Part shown: piece after piece, positions 1 through 6,482 of the stretch
How the letters are laid out: each line of letters begins with the position of its first letter
Position numbering within the stretch: position 1 is the stretch's first letter
Assembly (NCBI GenBank): GCA_017960705.1
Contig: JAGCYR010000123.1
Span: 1 to 20,126, forward strand
Direction: 5' to 3'
DNA: 20,126 nucleotides
From: Clostridia bacterium
GTDB lineage: Bacteria; Bacillota; Clostridia; Oscillospirales; CAG-272
Notes under the pieces: model-generated
Told to the model about the DNA's origin: nothing
The model's database searches: none
What the model saw: the letters and a program-made list of their open reading frames with translations, nothing else
Position numbers and translations under genes: made by a program

Positions 1-897
1 ATCCTCGTCGTTGCCGGTACCGACGGCCCTCTGCAGCAGACCCGCGAGCACGTTCTGCTCGCCCGTCAGGTCGGCGTTCCCGCGATCGTCGTCTTCATGA
101 ACAAGACCGATATCGTTGACGACCCCGAGCTTCTCGACCTCGTTGAGATGGAGATCCGCGATCTTCTGAACGAGTACGACTTCCCGGGCGACGACATTCC
201 GATCATCCGCGGCTCCGCCCGTGAGGCGCTCGAGTCCCCGTCGAAGGATCCTTCCGCTCCCGAGTACGCCTGCATCAAGGAACTGATGGACGCCGTCGAC
301 AACTATATCCCGACCCCTGACCGTAAGGCTGACCTGCCGTTCCTGATGCCCGTCGAGGACGTCTTCTCGATCTCCGGCCGCGGCACCGTCGCTACCGGTC
401 GTGTCGAGCGCGGCACGCTGAAGATGAACGACACCGTCGAGATCGTCGGTCTCTCCGATGAGAAGAGAAGCACCGTCGTCACCGGTATCGAGATGTTCCA
501 CAAGCTCATGGACGCTGCCGAGGCGGGCGACAACATCGGCGCTCTGCTCCGCGGTATCCAGAAGAACGAGATCGAGCGCGGCCAGGTCCTCTGCAAACCC
601 GGCACGATCCATCCGCACACCATCTTTGTCGGCCAGGTCTACGTTCTGACCGAGAAAGAAGGCGGCCGTCAGAAGCCCTTCTTCTCCGGCTACAGACCTC
701 AGTTCTACTTCCGTACCACCGACGTTACCGGCTCGATCAAGCTCCCCGAGGGCGTTGATATGTGCCGTCCCGGTGATAACGTCGACATGACCGTCGAACT
801 GATCACCCCGATCGCTATCGAGAAGGGACTCCGTTTCGCTATCCGTGAGGGCGGCAGAACGGTCGGTTCCGGCGTCGTTGCCGACATCAAGGAGTAA
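1..897 (+). CDS. tuf: Elongation factor Tu, 5'-truncated by window edge
   Basis: EF-Tu is the GTPase that carries aminoacyl-tRNA to the ribosomal A site. Reading frame 1 is open from base 1 to TAA at 895-897, giving the last 298 residues of a protein normally about 395-400 long; the P-loop and switch I lie upstream of the window. Visible G-domain elements are DGPLQQTREH with LLARQVGVP, the NKTD guanine-specificity motif (bases 100-111) and the GSA motif of the G5 loop. Domain 2 begins near LPFLMPVEDVFSI with SGRGTVATGRVERG, and domain 3 ends with RFAIREGGRTVGSGVV. The ATG at 97 is internal, not a start. Slightly unusual details are LQQ where many orthologues have MPQ or MAQ, and GSARE instead of GSALK. 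Highly expressed housekeeping gene; identification is certain. Confidence 0.98.
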   Translation: MLVVAGTDGPLQQTREHVLLARQVGVPAIVVFMNKTDIVDDPELLDLVEMEIRDLLNEYDFPGDDIPIIRGSAREALESPSKDPSAPEYACIKELMDAVDNYIPTPDRKADLPFLMPVEDVFSISGRGTVATGRVERGTLKMNDTVEIVGLSDEKRSTVVTGIEMFHKLMDAAEAGDNIGALLRGIQKNEIERGQVLCKPGTIHPHTIFVGQVYVLTEKEGGRQKPFFSGYRPQFYFRTTDVTGSIKLPEGVDMCRPGDNVDMTVELITPIAIEKGLRFAIREGGRTVGSGVVADIKE

Positions 898-962
898 TCG
901 ACTCCGCCACACACAAATACGGGCGACCGTAATACGGGGCTGACGTATTTTGAGGCAGAATC

Positions 963-1008
963 CTCGCTCTCGCTCCGAAGGCGTATATACATACGCCGAG
1001 AGGGCGAG
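963..1008. other. Bulged hairpin downstream of tuf
   Basis: A 6-bp apical stem, GGCGTA (980-985) with TACGCC (992-997) around a TATACA loop, sits on lower pairings TCTC (968-971)/GAGA (998-1001) and CTCGC (963-967)/GCGAG (1004-1008), with internal bulges. It lies 65 nt after the tuf stop and has no immediate T-run, so it could be an imperfect terminator or an mRNA-end stabilising stem. Confidence 0.4.
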
Positions 1009-1018
1009 AACGGGGATA

Positions 1019-1121
1019 GGAAAGCACTTTTAAATAGAAAAAGAAAAAAACCGAAGGTTTTTATCCTCTTTCATCAAGTGAAAACCGACCAATCCGTTTT
1101 CATTCTTTTTCCGTGCTTTCC
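1019..1121. other. AT-rich foldable intergenic segment between tuf and the riboswitch
   Basis: GGAAAGCAC (1019-1027) is exactly complementary to GTGCTTTCC (1113-1121). Enclosed are hairpins AAAAACC (1046-1052)/GGTTTTT (1056-1062) and GAAAAC (1080-1085)/GTTTTC (1096-1101). The first, followed by ATCCTCTTT, may be the tuf terminator. No gene is evident from 898 to 1403 apart from the riboswitch leader; small ORFs here have no ribosome-binding site. Confidence 0.35.
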
Positions 1122-1152
1122 GATCTGTCCAAAATAAGGCGCCCCGAGTCAA

Positions 1153-1273
1153 GAATCTTTGGGGTTTGGTGTAATTCCATACCGGCAGTTATAGTCTGCG
1201 AACGGGGAGCGATCCCCGCCGAGTCAGGTGAGATTCCTGCACCGACGGTTAAAGTCCGGATGATAAAAGATTC
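1153..1273 (+). promoter_or_regulatory. FMN riboswitch (RFN element) upstream of ribU
   Basis: This leader RNA binds flavin mononucleotide and controls riboflavin transport or synthesis genes. The closing stem P1 is a perfect 8-bp pairing, GAATCTTT (1153-1160) with AAAGATTC (1266-1273). Conserved RFN core blocks follow in the expected order: GGTGTAATTCC, ACCGGCAGTTATAGTC, a CGGGGA/TCCCCG hairpin, GGTGAGATTCCTGCACCGAC, and GGTTAAAGTCCGGATG. A terminator begins 10 nt after P1, so control is most likely by transcription attenuation, with FMN turning the gene off. The downstream gene encodes a riboflavin transporter component, which agrees with the call. Confidence 0.96.
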
Positions 1274-1282
1274 GGCAAGAGT

Positions 1283-1316
1283 AACCCCTGAGGTACGTTT
1301 ACTTTGGGGGTTTTTC
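1283..1316 (+). terminator. Riboswitch expression-platform terminator
   Basis: AACCCC (1283-1288) pairs with GGGGTT (1307-1312), followed by a T-rich tail. The AACCCC arm is also complementary to GGGGTT at 1161-1166 inside the 5' strand of the aptamer, giving a possible mutually exclusive antiterminator pairing. Rho-independent type by appearance. Confidence 0.85.
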
Positions 1317-1403
1317 TATTTTTCAGGGCAAAATCCACTTCTTCGCCCGAAAGTATCCTGCCGAACCGTATGACCTGCACAGCAGGAGAAAGGCGAAAAA
1401 ACA

Positions 1404-2192
1404 ATGGCAAAGAACCAAGACGAATACCAAATCGTGGAGGAGGGCGACGTTACCGCCCCCGCCTATATCGAACCCATCGACGACGCGCCGGTCGGACTCG
1501 GCGACGCGCCCGTCAAGCGGCGCAGATCGAGTTCCGACGTCCGCCTTCGCAAGACCATCGCCGCGGCGTTGTTCTCCGCGATCGCGTACCTCTGCGTGTT
1601 CGTGATCCATATCAAGGTCGCGGGCTTTCTCACCTTCGACTTCAAGGACGCCGTGATGGCGGTCGGCTCGCTCTGGCTGGGTCCCGTCGCCGGGGTGCTT
1701 ATGGCGGCGGTCGTCGCGTTCTTCGAGTTCATTTCGGTCAGTTCGACCGGCCCCTACGGGCTGCTCATGAACTTCGCTTCGAGCGCGAGTTTCATCCTTC
1801 CCGCCGCGATCCTCTTCCGTCTCCGCCGCACCCGCCGCAGCGCGATGATCGGGCTTGGGATCTCGGTGGTGTTTATGCTGGCGGTGATGATGCCGCTCAA
1901 TATCCTGATCGACCCGCTCTACCTGCACGTCTCGCGGGAAACCGTCCTCAAACTGATCCCGCCGACGCTGCTCCCATTCAACCTGGTCAAGGGCGTTCTC
2001 AACGCGGCTCTCGCGGCGTTGCTCTTCCAGCCGGTCAGACGGGCGCTCCACAGCGTGGAGATCCTGCCCCCCGACGAGGAACCCCGCCGGCTCCCCGCCT
2101 GGGTGCTTCCGGTCGGAGCAGGCGTGATCGCGATCGCCGCCGCGCTCGTTTTCTTCCTCGTCCTCGACGGAAAGTTCCAGTTCATCCGTTAA
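1404..2192 (+). CDS. ribU: Riboflavin ECF transporter S component RibU
   Basis: Integral-membrane substrate-binding subunit that captures riboflavin and works with the EcfT/EcfA energising module, encoded elsewhere. The start is ATG 1404, preceded by AGGAGAAAGG at 1383-1392. Of 262 residues, the first about 45 are a polar N-terminal extension. The membrane core (roughly residues 48-215) contains family-like segments such as LTFDFKDAVMAVGSLWLGP, FFEFISVSSTGPYGLLMNF and PLNILIDPLY. An extra hydrophobic helix at about 230-255, followed by a short basic tail, goes beyond the usual length of near 190-200 residues. The FMN riboswitch immediately upstream is strong independent support for riboflavin as substrate. 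It is a single-gene unit closed by the terminator at 2200-2233. Function is confident; the roles of the extensions are unknown. Confidence 0.95.
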   Translation: MAKNQDEYQIVEEGDVTAPAYIEPIDDAPVGLGDAPVKRRRSSSDVRLRKTIAAALFSAIAYLCVFVIHIKVAGFLTFDFKDAVMAVGSLWLGPVAGVLMAAVVAFFEFISVSSTGPYGLLMNFASSASFILPAAILFRLRRTRRSAMIGLGISVVFMLAVMMPLNILIDPLYLHVSRETVLKLIPPTLLPFNLVKGVLNAALAALLFQPVRRALHSVEILPPDEEPRRLPAWVLPVGAGVIAIAAALVFFLVLDGKFQFIR

Positions 2193-2199
2193 AACCGTC

Positions 2200-2233
2200 A
2201 TCCCCCTCCACGCGGAGGGGGATTGATTTTTTG
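2200..2233 (+). terminator. Rho-independent terminator after ribU
   Basis: Perfect 10-bp stem ATCCCCCTCC (2200-2209)/GGAGGGGGAT (2214-2223) with an ACGC loop, followed by GATTTTTTGTT. It starts 8 nt after the ribU stop codon. Confidence 0.95.
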
Positions 2234-2265
2234 TTGCACGGAATTGCCGAATCGTCCTCGTTCGC

Positions 2266-2294
2266 TTTACAAAACTGCGCTTATATGCTATAAT
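2266..2294 (+). promoter_or_regulatory. Promoter of the acyltransferase operon
   Basis: -35 TTTACA (2266-2271), a 17-bp spacer, and -10 TATAAT (2289-2294) with an extended TGC immediately before it. It sits directly after the ribU terminator and about 70 bp before the ATG at 2365. Confidence 0.9.
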
Positions 2295-2364
2295 TATTCT
2301 GTTATAGTACGTTCACCCGACCGGATATGCCGGAAGGGAAAAGAAAAGGAGACGGTGACCCGAT

Positions 2365-4494
2365 ATGAAACGCGGTACGATCAGAAGAGCGGTCCTTTGT
2401 CTGCTTCTCGTTTTGACGACGGTCTTTCTCGCCTCTTGCGGGCTGGTATCGGTGGAAACGACGGCGGGGAATACCGACGCCAAAAAAACGACCGGGACGA
2501 CCGCGACCGAACCCGACAAGACCGTGATCCCCGATTGGACGACCGACGGAGAGACCTATCCCGATACAGGCGTCAAGTGTTATTTTGAAGTGAAAGAGAC
2601 CGGCGCTTCGTCCCGCCCGGGCGTCACCTACGCCTATCTTGCGGACGGCAAGGCGGCGGCCAACGGGACGACCTATCCGCAATACACTTTCATTCATGTC
2701 GAAACCGGCGAGTCCGAGTTCGTTACCTTCGTCGGCTGGTCGGTCGGCAAACCTCTGCGCGAGGGCGAAGAGCCGATTTCGACCGAACTTGGCTACTCGT
2801 TCCGGCTTACCGAAACGACCTATCTGTACGCCAATTTCAAGGAGACCTACCCCGCAAAGACAACGATGGTCTACCACCTGAACGGCGGCACGGCAAACGG
2901 AGAGGACGTCGTGACCGATACCGTCGACACCTCGTTCTTCACCGCCCCGAACACCCGTTACGACGACGGCAGCTTCACCCGCGAGGGCTACGTACTGCTC
3001 GAATACAACACCGAACCCGACGGAACGGGCGACGCCTACTCTCCCGGGAGCAAAGCGAACGCCGTGAACGGCAGTATCGACCTCTACTGTATCTGGGCGG
3101 AGGCGTCGACCGGATTCTCGACGGCGACCGACAGCTACAAGGTCAGTTGGAAAGAGACCTATTCCGGCGTGGCGATCACGGGCTGGTCGGGCGACGATGA
3201 AACGCTGGTCATTCCCGAAACCATCGACGGCAAGAACGTCGTTTCGATTAAGGCGGGCGCCATCACGAACAAGAGTTTCACCACCCTCGTCCTGCCGCGA
3301 ACCCTCCGCGTGATCGAGGACGGCGCGTTTGTGGGCTGTTCCTCTCTCAAAACGCTCTATATGGGCGACGGCATCCTCTCGATCTCGAACGACGCCTTCG
3401 ACGAGGCGACCTATGCGAACTGGTCGGAGTTCCGGCTGTCCGCGACGACAGCGCCCCGCTACGCGGCGAGTTACGACGGCGGCTATCGCGTCAAGTGGGA
3501 TCGGCTGATGCGCGGGGTCGCGTCGGGAAAGAAAATGATCGTTTTCGTCTCGGGTTCCTCGTCGCTGCACGGGATCTCGACCGAATACCTCGAAAAACTC
3601 CTTGACGAAGAGTATTTCGTCGTCGAGTACGGCACCATTCGCACGACCAACAACATGGTCTACATGGAGGCGATCGCCAACTTCGTCGGGGAGGGCGATA
3701 TCGTCGTCTACGCCCCCGAGAACTCGATCTATCAGTTCGGCTGTCCGACCCTGACCTGGAAACTCTTCCGCGACCTCGAATCCAGCCAGAACGTCTGGCG
3801 CTATATCGACGTCCGGAACTACGACAACCTCTTCGGCGCGTTTGCGGAGTATCAGTCCGATCGTTGGTCGAAATCCAAGGGCTCCTATTCCGATCATCAT
3901 TCCTCTTTCGACCGGAACGGCGATTTCCAGAACGCCGAGCACAAGGGCTACTGTCTGGGGTACGGTTCGACCAACCACGGCTACTTTACCGTCACCCTGA
4001 ACGACAAGGTCAACTCGATCACGACGAAAACCAGCGAGATCTCGCTTGACAATCCCACGCAATGGATCGACATCGGGACCTACGCGTCCGACGTCCGCCG
4101 CATCCTCGGCAAGGTGACCGACGCCGGGGCGACGGTCTACTTCGGGTTCTGTCCCGTCACCGAGAACGCCCTGACCGCAAACGCGAGGACCCCCGCGCAG
4201 CAGGCGGCGTTCGATAATCTGATTGCGGAGACTTTCGGTTTTGAACTGCTCGGCTCCTGTTCCGACCACCTCTACGACTGGATCTACATGTATAAAGGGG
4301 ACGACGGCTCCGACTTCCACTTGAACGACTACGGCAGGGCGATCAACACCTACACGATGTACACGCACCTGTGCCGAAAACTCGGCTTGACGGCGAAGGC
4401 GATGCAGGACTACAAGCAACTCGGTCTGACACAGATCGGCGAGTCGAGAGAAAGAAAGACCGACTACGCCGGATGCCTCTTTGAGTTCGATTAA
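2365..4494 (+). CDS. SGNH-like lipoprotein with InlB-type repeat and BspA-type LRR
   Basis: Predicted exported lipoprotein of 709 residues. The signal peptide ends in the lipobox LASC (Cys25), followed by a T/K-rich linker. Residues about 165-245 resemble the InlB B/Listeria-Bacteroides repeat (MVYHLNGGTANG, then REGYVLLEYNTEPDGTG, ending LYCIWAE). Residues about 272-350 resemble a BspA-type leucine-rich module (ETLVIPETIDGKNVVSIKAG, then LVLPRTLRVIEDGAFVGCSS). The C-terminal 320 residues look like an AlgJ/AlgX/DltD-type SGNH fold: IVFVSGSSSLHG with candidate nucleophile Ser399, VGEGDIVVYAPE, VYFGFCP, and a D-x-H motif (Asp650, His652 in DFHLN). First gene of a four-gene unit; RBS AAAAGGAGA near 2345. 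With the MBOAT two genes downstream, it probably moves acyl groups onto an extracellular glycan. SGNH assignment is moderately confident; substrate is unknown. Confidence 0.82.
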   Translation: MKRGTIRRAVLCLLLVLTTVFLASCGLVSVETTAGNTDAKKTTGTTATEPDKTVIPDWTTDGETYPDTGVKCYFEVKETGASSRPGVTYAYLADGKAAANGTTYPQYTFIHVETGESEFVTFVGWSVGKPLREGEEPISTELGYSFRLTETTYLYANFKETYPAKTTMVYHLNGGTANGEDVVTDTVDTSFFTAPNTRYDDGSFTREGYVLLEYNTEPDGTGDAYSPGSKANAVNGSIDLYCIWAEASTGFSTATDSYKVSWKETYSGVAITGWSGDDETLVIPETIDGKNVVSIKAGAITNKSFTTLVLPRTLRVIEDGAFVGCSSLKTLYMGDGILSISNDAFDEATYANWSEFRLSATTAPRYAASYDGGYRVKWDRLMRGVASGKKMIVFVSGSSSLHGISTEYLEKLLDEEYFVVEYGTIRTTNNMVYMEAIANFVGEGDIVVYAPENSIYQFGCPTLTWKLFRDLESSQNVWRYIDVRNYDNLFGAFAEYQSDRWSKSKGSYSDHHSSFDRNGDFQNAEHKGYCLGYGSTNHGYFTVTLNDKVNSITTKTSEISLDNPTQWIDIGTYASDVRRILGKVTDAGATVYFGFCPVTENALTANARTPAQQAAFDNLIAETFGFELLGSCSDHLYDWIYMYKGDDGSDFHLNDYGRAINTYTMYTHLCRKLGLTAKAMQDYKQLGLTQIGESRERKTDYAGCLFEFD

Positions 4495-4514
4495 CGGAAA
4501 GGAGCGAAACGCAG

Positions 4515-4937
4515 ATGTCCTTTGTGACTTGGCTGAAACAATCCCCGTTCTCGACCCCGTGGTTCGACGCGATCCTGTTCGGCGTGCTTCTCTTTGAGGT
4601 TCTGCCGTTCTTTCTCCGCGCCCGCGCCGCACGGTACGGGTTTACCGCGGCGTCGCTTCTCTGTCAACTCGGGCTGCTGATCTCCTGTCTGTTCCTCGGG
4701 GCGCCTCTGACCGATACGCTGATCGTTCTGACGGCGGCAGCCCTTATCTCCGCCTGCGCGTCGCTTCTCGAATACCGCCTGTTCGACAGGGAAGAGACGA
4801 TAGCGGAATGCAAAGTCAAGGCGGAGGAAGCCGCAAAGATCGCCGAGGAACGCGCCGTAGAGTTCGTTCTTCCGATCGCCAAATCCGCCGAACCCCCCGC
4901 CAAAGACACGACCGAAGGGGGGGATAACGCACAATGA
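4515..4937 (+). CDS. Small membrane protein, three predicted helices
   Basis: 140 residues, no family recognised. Hydrophobic segments at about 17-34 (DAILFGVLLFEVLPFF), 42-60 (FTAASLLCQLGLLISCLFL) and 64-85 (TDTLIVLTAAALISACASLL) predict three transmembrane helices. The tail from about residue 88 is charged and helix-prone (EETIAECKVKAEEAAKIAEE). It lies 20 bp after the SGNH lipoprotein gene with its own AAAGGAGC site, and its stop overlaps the next start (ATGA at 4934-4937), so it is probably translationally coupled to the MBOAT gene. Its position suggests an accessory subunit of the acylation machine, comparable only in a general way with the small membrane partners of Dlt and Pat systems. 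The function is inference. Confidence 0.85.
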   Translation: MSFVTWLKQSPFSTPWFDAILFGVLLFEVLPFFLRARAARYGFTAASLLCQLGLLISCLFLGAPLTDTLIVLTAAALISACASLLEYRLFDREETIAECKVKAEEAAKIAEERAVEFVLPIAKSAEPPAKDTTEGGDNAQ

Positions 4938-6472
4938 CGTTCAACTCCATTCCTTTTCTGATCTTCTATCCCTGCGTTCTGCTCGGCTATTTCGGCACGC
5001 GGCTTCTCCCCGAAAAGATCGGCAGTCAGGCGCGCTGGATCTTCCTGCTCCTCGCCAGCTATTTCTTCTATATGTACTCCCAGCCGGCTTTGATCGTGCT
5101 GATCTTGTTTACGACCTTGGTCTCCTGGGTCTCGTCGCTCGTGATCGAGAAACTCGACGGAAAGATCTCGTCCGGGTCGCTGTCAGAGAAAGAGATCGCC
5201 CGCGCCAAACGCCGGAAGAAATGGTGCCTCGCCCTGACCCTGATCTCGTCGCTCGGCGTGCTGTTCTTCTTCAAGTATTTCATCTTCATCTGCGAGAGCG
5301 TGTTCGGGATCGTCGGGTTCTTCACGGGTCAGGCGTACAGGATCAACCTGAATCTGATCCTCCCGGTCGGCATCTCGTTCTACACCTTCCAGACGCTCTC
5401 CTACGCGATCGACGTCTACCGCGGCAAGATCCGGACCGAGCGGCACTTCGGCTACTACGCCCTGTTCGTCTCCTTCTTCCCGCAGCTGGTCGCGGGTCCG
5501 ATCGAGCGCCCCGCCAACCTGCTGCCGCAGCTCCGCACCCGTCTCCCCGTCACGCGGGAGGACGTAGGCTACGGGCTTCGGAAGATGATGCTCGGCTTCT
5601 TCAAGAAGATCGCGATCGCCGACCTGATCTCGGTCTACGTCAACTCGATCTACAACAACCTCGACGGCTTCGAGACGGTCCCCGCCCTCGGGGTGGTCAT
5701 CGCGACCCTGCTCTTCGCCGTGCAGATCTACTGCGATTTCTCGGGCTACTCGGATATCGCGATCGGCTGCGCCCGGATCATGGGCATCCGGCTGATGAAG
5801 AACTTTGACCGTCCCTATACCGCGAAGACCGTCCGCGAGTTCTGGGGGCGCTGGCACCTGTCGCTCTCGACCTGGTTCCGCGACTACCTCTACATCCCCC
5901 TCGGCGGCAGCCGGTGCGCCAAATGGCGGCATTTACTCAACGTCGCGATCGTCTTCCTCGTTTCGGGGCTCTGGCACGGCGCGGCGTGGACCTTCGTGAT
6001 CTGGGGCGCTCTGCACGCGGTCTACCAGATCGTCGGGATCCTCACCCTGCCGCTCCGCAACCGACTCTTGACCAAACTGAAGCTTTCTCCCGACGGGCGG
6101 CTGATCCGCTGCGTCCGCACCTTCAACACCTTCCTGCTGGTTGATTTCGCGTGGCTCTTCTTCCGCGCCAATTCGACCTCGGACTTCGGGAAGCTCCTGT
6201 CCGCCCTGTTCTCGGGCGCAAGCTGGCGCGTCCCGATCCAAAGCGTCCTCTCGTCGATGCAGCTGACCGTTCCGGCGATCCTTCTGCTGGTTCTGTCGCT
6301 TGCGCTGCTCCTGCTCGTCGACCGTCTGGTGCTGCATCACGACGAACCGTCGGGCAGCGGGGCTATGGTCCGGCGCGGCGCGTTTATTTGCGTGACCTGG
6401 ATCGTCATCTTCGCCTGGACGTATTTGATGGCAAACGACCTGACCTCCACCTTCATCTATTTCCAGTTCTGA
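4934..6472 (+). CDS. MBOAT family O-acyltransferase (AlgI/DltB/PatA-like)
   Basis: Multi-pass membrane acyltransferase of 512 residues, the usual size for AlgI-type proteins. These enzymes pass an activated acyl group, typically acetyl, across the membrane for transfer to exopolysaccharide, peptidoglycan or teichoic acid. Family marks: NSIPFLIFYPCVLLGYF at the N-terminus, LPVGISFYTFQTLSYAIDVY, FPQLVAGPIERP, FCDF-like YCDFSGYSDIAIG, EFWGRWHLSLSTWFRDYLYI (His308) and SGLWHGAAWTF, which holds the presumed catalytic His348. The start overlaps the upstream gene by 4 bp and the next gene begins 10 bp after the stop. Flanking SGNH-like genes on both sides match the known pairing of MBOAT with an extracytoplasmic SGNH transferase. 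Family is certain; polymer substrate is not visible. Confidence 0.96.
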   Translation: MTFNSIPFLIFYPCVLLGYFGTRLLPEKIGSQARWIFLLLASYFFYMYSQPALIVLILFTTLVSWVSSLVIEKLDGKISSGSLSEKEIARAKRRKKWCLALTLISSLGVLFFFKYFIFICESVFGIVGFFTGQAYRINLNLILPVGISFYTFQTLSYAIDVYRGKIRTERHFGYYALFVSFFPQLVAGPIERPANLLPQLRTRLPVTREDVGYGLRKMMLGFFKKIAIADLISVYVNSIYNNLDGFETVPALGVVIATLLFAVQIYCDFSGYSDIAIGCARIMGIRLMKNFDRPYTAKTVREFWGRWHLSLSTWFRDYLYIPLGGSRCAKWRHLLNVAIVFLVSGLWHGAAWTFVIWGALHAVYQIVGILTLPLRNRLLTKLKLSPDGRLIRCVRTFNTFLLVDFAWLFFRANSTSDFGKLLSALFSGASWRVPIQSVLSSMQLTVPAILLLVLSLALLLLVDRLVLHHDEPSGSGAMVRRGAFICVTWIVIFAWTYLMANDLTSTFIYFQF

Positions 6473-6482
6473 CGGGGTGGTT

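Noticed and set aside
1113..1373. 86-codon ORF over the riboswitch
   Set aside because: It spans the FMN aptamer and terminator, has no RBS, and is not a protein-like sequence.
2302..4632. 776-codon open frame on the minus strand opposite the SGNH lipoprotein gene
   Set aside because: Antisense shadow of a GC-rich gene. The plus-strand frame has a promoter, RBS, lipobox and recognisable domains; the antisense product is Arg/Gly/Val-rich with no domain.
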